Shown here: piece after piece, positions 56,316 to 64,000 of the stretch
How positions within the stretch are numbered: position 1 is the first letter of the stretch
Layout of the letters: every line of letters begins with the position of its first letter
Assembly (NCBI RefSeq): GCF_001663775.1
Contig: NZ_KV467168.1
Location: 1-64,000 of the forward strand
Source of the DNA: Arthrobacter sp. B6
Lineage (GTDB): Bacteria > Actinomycetota > Actinomycetes > Actinomycetales > Micrococcaceae
DNA length: 64,000 nucleotides
Direction of reading: 5' to 3'
Notes under the pieces: generated by a model
Told to the model about the DNA's origin: nothing
The model's database searches: none
What the model saw: only the letters and a program-made list of their open reading frames with translations
Position numbers and translations under genes: made by a program

Positions 56316-56999
56316 TCAAGCCCCTCCGGCCCGCCGCACCATCTCGTTGATCCAAATGGGCGCGAACGGAGAAGTGCAGTTCGGCGGAGTCGGGTAGTCC
56401 TTGAGGACCTCCAGGCGCTCACCAATATCGATTGCGCGGATACGGTGCTCCGCATGCTGGATCCCGATCTGAGCCAGACAGGCGTTCATCGCCCACTGCA
56501 GGCGATCCGGGGCCTCTCTCATCTCAGCCTCGATAACGCTGAGCAGCCCCGCGAGGTCGAGTCCCTCGGGCTTCCTCTTCACGCGTTCGGTGGTCAGCGC
56601 CCAGCCGGCACTGGCGACCACTGGATCCGGATCGGCGGACCAGGACCGGCGCAGATCTTCGGAGTGCGCATTCTTCTTCACTACGTAGTTCACGAGCCAG
56701 TCGTGCACCTTGGGCGTGCGCGCCTCCCGCAACATGAGATCCAACTCGTCACGCTCGTAGGCCTTCGGCCGACAGACCAGGAGCGCAAGCAACCTCGCGG
56801 CTGTGTCCTCTGTGTCCCAGAGCTGCCGTGCGAGTTCCTGCTGCGTCTTCAGCCGGTTCGCCACGGCGCGCAGCTTACTGAGGTTCACACCGTGATCGTC
56901 GCCGTGTTTCGCGTTCACCTCACGGGCCCTCGGGTCTTCAAGTGTGGCCAGCTCGGCCATTACCTCGGCCACCGACCCTGCTGCCGTCGTCTCAGACAC
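56316..56999 (-). CDS. DNA alkylation repair (AlkD-like) HEAT-repeat protein
   Basis: This 227-residue all-helical protein matches the DNA alkylation repair family (PF08713-like; RAVANRLKTQQELARQLWD, LLVCRPKAYERDELDLM). Characterised AlkD glycosylases remove 3- and 7-alkylpurines. Whether the catalytic Asp and aromatic residues are kept cannot be judged without an alignment, and some members are non-glycosylase variants. The GTG start has GGGAGG upstream. Confidence 0.82.
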   Translation of the reverse strand: MSETTAAGSVAEVMAELATLEDPRAREVNAKHGDDHGVNLSKLRAVANRLKTQQELARQLWDTEDTAARLLALLVCRPKAYERDELDLMLREARTPKVHDWLVNYVVKKNAHSEDLRRSWSADPDPVVASAGWALTTERVKRKPEGLDLAGLLSVIEAEMREAPDRLQWAMNACLAQIGIQHAEHRIRAIDIGERLEVLKDYPTPPNCTSPFAPIWINEMVRRAGGA

Positions 57000-57101
57000 C
57001 CTTTGCCTCCCTATCCGTCACATCCGGGAGGATTAGCCTACGACGGAAGTGAGGCTCTTGCCGTCGTCGCCCGTTGGTGAATGTGGCCGGGCGGCCCTCC
57101 G

Positions 57102-57785
57102 CTATTCCCTGCTTTCCTCCCTGAGCGGTTTGAGGTGCCCCGGGACTGCTTCATTGGATAGGGCCGGATAGGTGCATTCGAACTCACCCCGATATCCGAA
57201 AAGGAACCCGAGGACGGGGTGCCGCACCTGCATCTGGATTGTGAATACCCCACGGGCGTCGTCAAAGCTCTCATACAGATCCGCCGTCCCCGTGCAGAAG
57301 GCGGGAAAGGTGAAGGCCACGAAGCCTTCGTAGAACCGCTGGGCTCCTGACTGCAGGTGAAGGGACCCATCCGCAGTGACCTCCAGAATCAGGTCAGTGG
57401 CGAGATGCTGGTGGGTACCGAGGTAGTCAACGATCCCGCCCCGGCGTGCGCTGTGCACCATCGTGGCATCGAACCGGCGCTTCCTTGACCGCGGAAGTTC
57501 CAGGGTCCTGACGAAGGTAACGGTAGGGCGGCCGAACGCGTCAACGTAAGGGTAGTTCTCGATGATGAAAGGGATGCCGTTGCCCTGGTCAGGGAACAAG
57601 ATGTTGCGGTAGGCCCCAAGCCGCAAAAAGGGGACTGTCCACCACGCCCCGCGGCGGACTTCCGAAAAAACTCCGCGTCCCACACATGCGTAGCCCGCTT
57701 CGCTGGCCACGCCGAAGCGCTTCTGCAGCATGGGGTGCAGCCTTTGGAAATCGCTCCCCAACGCCAATTCAAAAATGGAAGCCAT
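57102..57785 (-). CDS. DUF4166 domain-containing protein
   Basis: This 227-residue protein fits DUF4166 (FQRLHPMLQKRFGV, IPFIIENYPYVDAFGRPTVTFVRT, QRFYEGFVAFTFP). The family has no known function. It follows the frameshifted SRPBCC gene by 2 bases, the arrangement expected for an SRPBCC-DUF4166 operon, so it depends on transcription from the TATGAT promoter upstream of that gene. Confidence 0.82.
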   Translation of the reverse strand: MASIFELALGSDFQRLHPMLQKRFGVASEAGYACVGRGVFSEVRRGAWWTVPFLRLGAYRNILFPDQGNGIPFIIENYPYVDAFGRPTVTFVRTLELPRSRKRRFDATMVHSARRGGIVDYLGTHQHLATDLILEVTADGSLHLQSGAQRFYEGFVAFTFPAFCTGTADLYESFDDARGVFTIQMQVRHPVLGFLFGYRGEFECTYPALSNEAVPGHLKPLREESRE

Positions 57786-57787
57786 GG

Positions 57788-58595
57788 CTACTCCTGCCTT
57801 CTTCGGTCTTGACGGCCAACGCCATGTGCAACAGGCGACGGCAGCCCGGCGAGGGCCGATGGTGCACGTGCCGCGCGCGAGTCAGGGACGCTCCGCAGAC
57901 ACCGCCCGGCTCTGGGCACAGACCAGTGTGCGGGAAAAATGCACGAAGCCACGGTCGCCGTCATGCCCCAGGCCAGCGCGCCCGCATCCCGCCCAGTAGC
58001 AGCCCGGCGAAGCAGGAGGCCGGCCGCCAGAATGCCGCCCGCCCGTGCGGCGGCGTCGATGAGCCAATGGTCGCGGGAGTCCTTGGGGTCTAGATCCGAC
58101 TCCGCCCACAGCCGCAGGCGGTCGAAACTGATGGCTGTTGCCCAGCCCACGGCTGGCCGAATCATCCAGGAGTCCAGAAGTCTTCCGACCGCCCGCATCC
58201 CCGGCTGGTAGTTGTACCCGGTGATGAACCGAAGTCCGTCTTCTGTGGGAATGTACCGCCAATAGCCTGAACCTGGGCCGATGGGCGAAAGCGGGTCGGC
58301 AGTGTCGAACTTCAGCACCGATGTGGCCTGGCCATCGGATCGATGCCTGTGGCCCCAGTGACGTACCGGCCCCCTGGATGCTGTGAAACGGAAGCCGGAA
58401 CTCGTATCGAAACCGGACAAGTCCCTGCTCATCGCTGCCGGCAGGGACTATTTTGGAGAACCGCAGATCCCAGCGGGGGTGCAGGACCGGATCCTGGCTC
58501 AGGGTCCACACCCTCTCCATGGCGGCCCTGATGCCGATCTCGACGTAGATTGGCTTCTGCGACGCCAGCAGTTTTCCACCCAACGTTTCCCCCAT
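57788..58595 (-). pseudogene. SRPBCC-family gene with a single frameshift
   Basis: The frame from ATG 58595 reads VEIGIRAAMERVWTLSQDP and HPRWDLRFSKIVP, a START/SRPBCC-type N-terminus, up to GTSLG near 58360. There it loses frame at a GGGG run. The next frame carries the rest (HRHRSDGQATSVL, GSGYWRYIPTEDGLRFITGY, a membrane-like segment near the end) down to TGA at 57788. Removing one G from the run would restore an intact gene of about 268 codons. The break is a recent mutation, a sequencing error, or a slippage site. Confidence 0.8.
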
Positions 58596-58601
58596 TCGAG
58601 C

Positions 58602-58607
58602 ATCATA
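58602..58607 (-). promoter_or_regulatory. -10 hexamer of the SRPBCC-DUF4166 operon
   Basis: TATGAT on the minus strand, a near-consensus hexamer, ends 6 nt before the ATG at 58595. Confidence 0.6.
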
Positions 58608-58677
58608 AAGTGCTGACTGGCCGCGGGCGGAAGTGACCCGCCCTAGTTGACCCGCTATATAACTAGTGCCACTATCT

Positions 58678-58881
58678 ATGGCGGTCGCCGTCGTACTCGC
58701 AGTGGCCTACCTCGGCCTGATGGTCCTGCTGCTGGTGCTCCGCGTCGATGTCCGCGCCCTCGTGGGACCTTTCTCCCTGTTGCCGGCGCCGGCACTTGCG
58801 CTGGCACTTGCGCTGGCCGGCGTCGTCGCTGGATTCCTCACCGACTACCTGTACCCGACACCCCGTCCCCGCACCCGCTGA
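58678..58881 (+). CDS. Small membrane protein
   Basis: A 67-codon frame encodes two hydrophobic segments (about 3-22 and 38-58, the latter a run of Leu-Ala repeats) and a basic tail. I do not recognise a family. There is no ribosome-binding site; a GTG at 58666 is an alternative start. It lies 41 bases before the threonylcarbamoyl-AMP synthase gene. Coding potential is plausible but not certain. Confidence 0.5.
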   Translation: MAVAVVLAVAYLGLMVLLLVLRVDVRALVGPFSLLPAPALALALALAGVVAGFLTDYLYPTPRPRTR

Positions 58882-58909
58882 CGAGCGCCGGCTCTGGAAG
58901 TTTCGGCGG

Positions 58910-58915
58910 TAGGCT
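58910..58915 (+). promoter_or_regulatory. -10 hexamer of a leaderless promoter for the Sua5/YciO gene
   Basis: TAGGCT ends 7 nt before the ATG at 58923. Confidence 0.55.
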
Positions 58916-58922
58916 CGGGAAC

Positions 58923-59543
58923 ATGGCCAGATATTTTGATGTTCATCCCCAGGATCCCCAGCCCCGCGCCGTCACGCAGGCGGTCCGCATGGTGCTCGAC
59001 GGCGGCCTGATCGCCTACCCCACGGACTCCTGCTACGCGTTGGGTGCCCAACTCGGCAACAAGGAGGCGCTGGACCGCATCCGGACCATCCGCAAGCTGG
59101 ACGACAAGCACCATTTCACCCTTGTCTGCAAGGACTTCGCCCAACTGGGCCAGTTCGTGAACATCGGCAACGACGTGTTCCGCAGCATCAAGTCCGTGAC
59201 CCCCGGCAGCTACACCTTCATCCTGCCCGCCACCAAGGAAGTCCCACGCCGGCTGCTGCACCCGAAAAAGAAGACGGTGGGCGTGCGCATCCCGGACAAC
59301 CGCGTGGTGCAGGCACTGCTGGCCGAACTCGGCGAGCCTCTCCTATCCAGCACACTGCTGCTCCCCGACGAAGAGGACCCACTGACCCAGGGCTGGGAAA
59401 TCAAGGAGCGGCTCGACCATGAAGTGGACGCCGTCATTGACTCCGGCGACTGCGGGTCCGAGCCAACCACGGTGGTGGACTTCTCCAGCGGCGTGGCTGA
59501 GGTGGTGCGCCGCGGCACCGGGGACCCGTCCCGCTTCGAATAG
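58923..59543 (+). CDS. L-threonylcarbamoyladenylate synthase homologue (YciO/Sua5 family)
   Basis: This 206-residue protein has the YrdC/Sua5 fold: YPTDSCYALGAQLGN (about 33-47), KLDDKHHFTLVCKDFAQL, and TPGSYTFILPAT. Sua5/TsaC makes threonylcarbamoyl-AMP for tRNA t6A modification. Sequence details (IRKLDDKHHFTL, KKKTVGVRIPDN) are closer to the YciO branch, whose role is less clear, so a redundant or alternative function is possible. A leaderless start is likely. Confidence 0.87.
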   Translation: MARYFDVHPQDPQPRAVTQAVRMVLDGGLIAYPTDSCYALGAQLGNKEALDRIRTIRKLDDKHHFTLVCKDFAQLGQFVNIGNDVFRSIKSVTPGSYTFILPATKEVPRRLLHPKKKTVGVRIPDNRVVQALLAELGEPLLSSTLLLPDEEDPLTQGWEIKERLDHEVDAVIDSGDCGSEPTTVVDFSSGVAEVVRRGTGDPSRFE

Positions 59544-59548
59544 CCTTC

Positions 59549-60571
59549 CTAGTCCTGCTTGCGCGCCCGGCTGGGCTGCACGCGGGGAGGCTCGCCGGGC
59601 ATTTTGGGATAGTCGGGCGGAAATGGCATTTCGCCCAGTCCGGACTTCAGGTCGCGGTCCCACCAGTCCAGCAGCGTGTCGAGGGTGCCGGGGTTCGCGT
59701 TCATGTCCGCCCAGGGATCGCCCACGGTTTTGAGCCGGTCCGGGACGGTGAGGATGGTGAAGTCCTTTGGGCTGATGCTTTCCAGCTCGTCCCAGGTGAT
59801 GGGACAGGACACCGACGCGTGGGGCAGGGGGCGGGGACTGTAGGCGCCGGCGATGGTCCGGTCCCGGTTTGCCTGGTTGAAGTCCAGGAACACCTTTTCG
59901 CCGCGCTCCTCCTTCCACCATGCCGTAGTGACCTTGTCCGGCATCCGCCGCTCGAGCTCACGGGTGGCCGAGATCACGGCATGACGGACGTCGAGGAACT
60001 CGCGCGTGGGCTGGATGGGCGCGTAGACGTGAAGCCCGCGGTTGCCCGACGTCTTGATAAAGGACTCCAGCCCGGCCTCAGCCAGCACGTCCCTCAACGC
60101 CATGGCGGCCGGTATCGCGTCGTCGAAATCCGTGCCCGGCTGGGGATCCAGATCGATCCGGAGCTGGTCCGGATTGTCCGTGTTCCCGGCCCGTGAAGGC
60201 CAGGGGTGGAACACCACTGTGTTCATCTGCGCGGCCCAGACAGCCGCAGCCGGCTCGTCGAGGACCAGCATGAGATGCGAGCGTGCACTCGGAAAAACCA
60301 CCTTCACCGTGCGGATGAACTCCGGGGTTCCCTTCGGCGGGTTCTTCGAGAAGAACTGCTCGCCCTCAACGTTTTCCGAAAACCTCTGCAACGCCACCGG
60401 CCGGTCACCGTTGGCGGCAACGAAGGCCTCCCCCACGTCAACCAGGTAGCGCGCGAGATCCAGTTTGGTCAGTCCCAGCTCGGGCCAGAGGACCCTGCTG
60501 GGACTGGAAATCCGCATCTCGCGGTCGCCTTTGGGTCCAGGAACGGTAAGGGTGGTCTGTTCGCTCGCCAT
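59549..60571 (-). CDS. Stand-alone LigD-type DNA polymerase/primase domain
   Basis: This 340-residue protein matches the archaeo-eukaryotic primase-like PolDom of bacterial NHEJ ligase LigD. It has the catalytic LRIDLDPQPGTDFDD (about 136-150), the SGNRGLHVYAPI loop, and the third catalytic Asp region VFLDFNQANRDRTI. No ligase or phosphoesterase domain and no Ku gene are in the window, so it works alone or with partners elsewhere. TAGCTT lies 6 nt before the ATG. Confidence 0.9.
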   Translation of the reverse strand: MASEQTTLTVPGPKGDREMRISSPSRVLWPELGLTKLDLARYLVDVGEAFVAANGDRPVALQRFSENVEGEQFFSKNPPKGTPEFIRTVKVVFPSARSHLMLVLDEPAAAVWAAQMNTVVFHPWPSRAGNTDNPDQLRIDLDPQPGTDFDDAIPAAMALRDVLAEAGLESFIKTSGNRGLHVYAPIQPTREFLDVRHAVISATRELERRMPDKVTTAWWKEERGEKVFLDFNQANRDRTIAGAYSPRPLPHASVSCPITWDELESISPKDFTILTVPDRLKTVGDPWADMNANPGTLDTLLDWWDRDLKSGLGEMPFPPDYPKMPGEPPRVQPSRARKQD

Positions 60572-60577
60572 GGGGAC

Positions 60578-60583
60578 AAGCTA
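60578..60583 (-). promoter_or_regulatory. -10 hexamer of a leaderless promoter for the LigD-like gene
   Basis: TAGCTT on the minus strand ends 6 nt before the ATG at 60571. The region is shared with the divergent hydrolase, whose ATG at 60633 has CATGAT 6 nt upstream. Confidence 0.5.
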
Positions 60584-60632
60584 CACCCCGGCCCTCCCGC
60601 CGCAAACCACATTCGTTCGGCATGATGGATCC

Positions 60633-61310
60633 ATGACCGTTACAGAGTCCGTCCTGACCATCGCCGTGGGCGACGTCGGAGTTTCTGCTGCGTACGCGCG
60701 CCCCGAGCAGCCCTTCGCCACCCTGGTGGTGGCCCATGGCGCGGGCGCCGGCATGGAGCATCCCTTCCTCCGAGGCTTCACCCATGCCCTCAACGGTGAA
60801 GGCGCGGCGACGCTGCGCTTCAATTTCCCGTACCGGGAGGCAGGGCGGAAGTTCCCGGACCGTCCACCGACGGCGATCGCGGCCTGGCAGGCGGCCATGG
60901 ACGAGGCAGCGCGGCAAGGCGCGGAAAACGGGGACGGCGGGCCGGTCTGGGCGGCCGGTAAGTCCTTCGGCGGGCGGATGGCGTCGATGGCCGTTGCGGA
61001 GGGAATGGCCGCCGCAGGGCTCATCTATCTCGGATATCCGCTGCACCCGCCGGGCAAGCCGGAGAAAATCCGCGACGAACACCTTTACGGACTGTCACTG
61101 CCAATGCTGTTCCTGCAGGGTTCCCGGGACACGTTCGCCACCCCTGAACTGCTGGAAGGCGTCGTGAACAGGATCGGACAGTCCGCCGTACTGGAGTGGA
61201 TCGACGGCGGGGACCACTCCTTTGCCATCGCCGGGAAGAAGCGCAGTGCCGAGGACATCGGGGCGTCCCTGGCCGGAACGGTTGCGGACTTCATGCGGAC
61301 CCGCGGCTGA
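60633..61310 (+). CDS. Alpha/beta hydrolase, KANL3/Tex30 family
   Basis: This 225-residue small hydrolase has the segment LVVAHGAGAGMEHPFL (about 31-46), nucleophile elbow GKSFGGRM, and a C-terminal GGDHSF histidine, matching the KANL3/Tex30 group. Substrate unknown. ATG 60633 is chosen because the longer frame from 60465 overlaps the divergent polymerase gene. It ends 8 bases from the stop of a convergent small gene. Confidence 0.87.
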   Translation: MTVTESVLTIAVGDVGVSAAYARPEQPFATLVVAHGAGAGMEHPFLRGFTHALNGEGAATLRFNFPYREAGRKFPDRPPTAIAAWQAAMDEAARQGAENGDGGPVWAAGKSFGGRMASMAVAEGMAAAGLIYLGYPLHPPGKPEKIRDEHLYGLSLPMLFLQGSRDTFATPELLEGVVNRIGQSAVLEWIDGGDHSFAIAGKKRSAEDIGASLAGTVADFMRTRG

Positions 61311-61318
61311 GCGGTCAG

Positions 61319-61474
61319 CTACACCGCGTCGTCGTGCCACCAGCCTTCCCAGGCGGTGGAGGTCAACTGCCCGTTGGGGAATTCGGCTTTTCCGTTTCCG
61401 CCACCCTGCCCACGGCTGTCGTCACTCCGGCGGGCGTCCAGCAAGAGGTTCAGGCTACTTAAGAGCAACATCAT
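61319..61474 (-). CDS. Small 51-residue protein of unknown function
   Basis: A 52-codon frame starts with two ATGs (61474, 61471) preceded by GAAAGG at ideal spacing, and stops at TAG 61319. The product has a hydrophobic start (MMLLLSSLNLLLDARRS), a Gly/Asn-rich middle, and ends TAWEGWWHDDAV. The ribosome-binding site and exact fit between neighbours support translation. It may be transcribed from the 151-base gap behind hrpB, which holds a small GTGGAC/GTCCAC hairpin. No family recognised. Confidence 0.6.
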   Translation of the reverse strand: MMLLLSSLNLLLDARRSDDSRGQGGGNGKAEFPNGQLTSTAWEGWWHDDAV

Positions 61475-61625
61475 TGCGTCCTTTCAGGTCGTGGTGTGGA
61501 CCACGCTGTCCACGTACGGACGAGCCTAACGGCCGCATGTTTCAGCAGGTCGACGCAAGGTTTCCGTTGTGTATCGTTCCTCTCACCCAGCTGGCCTGAC
61601 GATTTGAAACCGGCCCATGATGACG

Positions 61626-64000
61626 TTACATCCGGGATTTCGTCCGTGCGGTTGCCTGCGCCGTCCACGGATCTTCCGGCCACGGATGCTTAGGGTAGCG
61701 GCCCCTCATCTCCGCCCTCACCTGCGCGTAGGGCCCGGACCAGAAGGACGCCAGGTCGTCTGTCACGGCCAGCGGGCGCCGGGCCGGTGACAGCAGGTGG
61801 AACAGTACCGGCACCCGTCCCCCCACCAGCCGCGGCGTCTCTGCCCAGCCGAAGCATTCCTGCAGCTTGACCGCGACCACCGGCCGGCCGCCGTCGTCAG
61901 GCATCTCAGCGTCCGCGTTTGCACCAGTCCCGGCTGCATGCTCCGGAACGTCCGGGTAGTCGATGCGCACGCGCGAACCGCTGGGCACTTCCAGCGATTC
62001 CGGCGCGAGTTCCGCCAGCTTTCCGGCCTCGGGCCAGGGCAACAGCCGCCGCAGCGGGTCGGTGAGGTCGATGGCGCTGGTGGCGGCTCCCCCGGCAAGC
62101 GCCTCGAGTTCCGGTCCCAGCCAGTCATCCAGATGCGAAAGCAGTGCAGGTTCGGAGACATCGGGCCAGGGTTCGCCCAGTTCGCGGCGGAGCAGGGCCA
62201 GCCGGCGCCGCAAGGCGTCCGCCGCCGTCGACCATCCGATGATCCCCAGTCCTTCCTTCGCCAGGGCGCGGGCCACTGCTGCGCGCCCTTCGGCGGCAGA
62301 CGGGCGGACCGGAGTGGAGGACAGCACGATCGCTCCCAGCCGGCGTTCCCGCCGCGCCGTGACGCGGCGCTGGCTGAACTGCGCCTCCACTGTGTCACTG
62401 AGAAGGTGGCGCGCGGACGCTTCGGCGGTGTCTGCACCCAACGGCGCAGCGGAACGGATCACAGCGCCCGTGCCGGCCGCGTCCCGGCCCTCCGCCCGCG
62501 ACACCTCTGCCACAGCGAGCCATTCATGCCCGGCCAGGGAACTTCCTGCCGGCAGCCCGGCCCGGGTTCCGGAGGACAGCAGGTAACGTTCCGGCCCTTC
62601 GCCCGGAACGCGCCGGGCCACCCTGTCGGGGAATGCGAGGGCAACGACGACGCCCACCGCTTCAGTTGTGCCGGCCATGCCGTGAAGGACGGAAGGCACG
62701 ACGGCGCCGCCCTCCTGCCGCGCGATCGTCTCCATCCGCCTGACGTCCTCAGCCCAGCGCCGGGAGGCAGGCTCCTTGCCGGCTCGGAGGGCAGCGAGAA
62801 GCCGCGTCAGGTCGGCACCCGGCGCACGTTGGTCCCCCGCCACCAACGCAACCGCCTCGGCCGCTGTCCGCCGGCCCACAGCGGCGGCACCGTCCAGCAG
62901 TGCGCGGGCCAGCCTGGGATCGGCGGGGACCCGGGCCAGCGTCCTGCCGAGCGGGGTGGCATGTCCGTCCTGCGCCACGGCGCCGAGTTCGCGCAGCACC
63001 TCAACTGCCTCCTGCATCGCTGCCGTTGGAGGTGCATCGGGAAGGGCCAGTCCCCCGCCGCCGGGCGATCCCCAGCAGGCCAGGACCAGTGCCGCGGCGG
63101 TGAGATCGGCTACGGCGATCTCCGGGGTGACGTGGGCGGGGGCCGCGCCGAAGGCCCGCTGGTCGTAGCAGCGCACCACCCGGCCGGGCCCCTGGCGCGC
63201 GGCGCGGCCTGCGCGCTGGTCCGCCGACGCCCGGGAGCAGGAGACGGTCACCAGGCCGGACATGCCCCGGTTCGCGTCCCGCCGCGGTTCCCGCGTCAGG
63301 CCGGAGTCGACCACGAGGCGGACGCCCGGGACGGTGAGGGAGGATTCGGCGAGGTCCGTGGAGACGATGATCCGCGGCAGCGTGTCTTTGCTCCGGCCGG
63401 ACACAGCACGGTCCTGCTCCGCGGGATTCACCTGGCCGTGCAGCTCCAGGACTTCGGTTCCTGTCCCGATCCGGGCGCGCAGGCGGCTTGCCACGTGGGA
63501 CACTTCCCGGGCGCCGGGGACAAACACCAGGGCGTCCGTGTCTGCGCCGGCCCTGGCGTGTGCAGCCGCGGCCGTGTCCGCGACGTGGTCCAGGAACCCG
63601 CGCGTCACGCCCCGGCCATCCAGCCGTGGCACCGCCGCGGGCACCCACTCAACGTCCAGGGGGTACAGCGCCGACGGGCAGTCAACGACGGGAGCCGGCC
63701 CGCCGGCGTCGTGATCTTCTGTTTCGTCTTTCGAGGCGGCCCCGATCAGCGCCGCGAAGCGCGGTGCGTCCAGGGTGGCGGACATCGCCACCAGGGTGAG
63801 GTCTCCGCGGAGCTGGCGCACTTCGGTGAGCATGCCCAGCAGAAGGTCCGTCTCCAGGCCGCGTTCGTGGACCTCGTCCAGGATTACGGCACCTGCCGTT
63901 TCCAGCCCAGGGTCATCGAGCAGCCGGCGGAGCAGGATCCCCGGGGTGACGAACTCGATCACGGTCCCGGGCCCTGCCTGGCGCTCGCCGCGGACCGTGT
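61626..64000 (-). CDS. hrpB: ATP-dependent helicase HrpB (5' end outside the window)
   Basis: The frame is open from the right edge to TGA at 61626, about 790 residues. Visible parts are motif II DEVHERG, motif III SAT, motifs V-VI (LAESSLTVPGVRLVVDSG and QRAGRAARQGPGR), a helicase-associated domain, and the HrpB-specific C-terminal domain ending near KHPWPEDPW. HrpB is a DEAH-box helicase of unclear RNA or DNA role in most bacteria. Motif I and the start lie beyond base 64000. Confidence 0.92.
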   Translation of the reverse strand, partial: TVRGERQAGPGTVIEFVTPGILLRRLLDDPGLETAGAVILDEVHERGLETDLLLGMLTEVRQLRGDLTLVAMSATLDAPRFAALIGAASKDETEDHDAGGPAPVVDCPSALYPLDVEWVPAAVPRLDGRGVTRGFLDHVADTAAAAHARAGADTDALVFVPGAREVSHVASRLRARIGTGTEVLELHGQVNPAEQDRAVSGRSKDTLPRIIVSTDLAESSLTVPGVRLVVDSGLTREPRRDANRGMSGLVTVSCSRASADQRAGRAARQGPGRVVRCYDQRAFGAAPAHVTPEIAVADLTAAALVLACWGSPGGGGLALPDAPPTAAMQEAVEVLRELGAVAQDGHATPLGRTLARVPADPRLARALLDGAAAVGRRTAAEAVALVAGDQRAPGADLTRLLAALRAGKEPASRRWAEDVRRMETIARQEGGAVVPSVLHGMAGTTEAVGVVVALAFPDRVARRVPGEGPERYLLSSGTRAGLPAGSSLAGHEWLAVAEVSRAEGRDAAGTGAVIRSAAPLGADTAEASARHLLSDTVEAQFSQRRVTARRERRLGAIVLSSTPVRPSAAEGRAAVARALAKEGLGIIGWSTAADALRRRLALLRRELGEPWPDVSEPALLSHLDDWLGPELEALAGGAATSAIDLTDPLRRLLPWPEAGKLAELAPESLEVPSGSRVRIDYPDVPEHAAGTGANADAEMPDDGGRPVVAVKLQECFGWAETPRLVGGRVPVLFHLLSPARRPLAVTDDLASFWSGPYAQVRAEMRGRYPKHPWPEDPWTAQATARTKSRM

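Overview
The window comes from a high-GC actinobacterium of the Micrococcaceae, most likely Arthrobacter or Pseudarthrobacter. The evidence is the gene content (opcA, rbpA, whiA, an Eis-like acetyltransferase, CoaE fused to a GrpB domain), the GC-rich third positions, the many GTG starts, and the conserved order uvrC-rapZ-yvcK-whiA-gap-pgk-tpiA-secG. The genus is inferred from protein resemblance only. I see no tRNA, rRNA, CRISPR array, insertion sequence or prophage. Nearly all of it reads as ordinary chromosomal backbone with a few decayed loci.

Layout. 1-1.3 kb: end of opcA, pgl, and convergent rbpA. 1.3-10.9 kb (minus strand): secG, tpiA, pgk, gap, then sodA, whiA, yvcK, rapZ, uvrC. 10.9-20.3 kb (minus): PlsC-type acyltransferase, HAD phosphatase, uvrA, a GntR regulator with a heterodimeric ABC exporter, and tam. 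20.4-24.9 kb (plus): DUF3516 helicase, GNAT, proline iminopeptidase. 24.8-31 kb (minus): MFS exporter, terC with a probable manganese (yybP-ykoY) riboswitch, uvrB, coaE-grpB. 31.2-32.4 kb (plus): IMPACT protein and GNAT. 32.5-43.7 kb: mainly minus, with rpsA, a BenE-like transporter, eis, a GyrI-like protein, polA, a RibD-like reductase, a PiT phosphate transporter with a small membrane partner, and a HAD protein; a thioesterase is on plus.

44.5-58.6 kb is more accessory. It holds a truncated TPR gene, a methyltransferase pseudogene, a VOC protein, a KdpDE-like two-component system divergent from an APC-type permease, an alpha/beta hydrolase, a MetPS-type sodium symporter, a decayed HxlR/NmrA pair, a C39-like lipoprotein, an AlkD-like protein, DUF4166, and an SRPBCC gene broken by one extra G. 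58.6-64 kb holds a threonylcarbamoyl-AMP synthase homologue, a stand-alone LigD-type polymerase domain, a hydrolase, a 51-residue small gene, and the 3' part of hrpB.

Two patterns cut across gene boundaries. First, at least 15 genes have a TANNNT hexamer ending 5-7 nt before the start codon and no ribosome-binding site, which is the signature of leaderless mRNAs. This set includes uvrA, uvrB, uvrC, polA and the LigD-like gene. Second, four intrinsic-terminator-like hairpins lack a U-tract but are each followed within a few bases by TTAA. The best candidate for a poorly described system is the KdpDE-like pair without kdpFABC, facing an APC-type permease.
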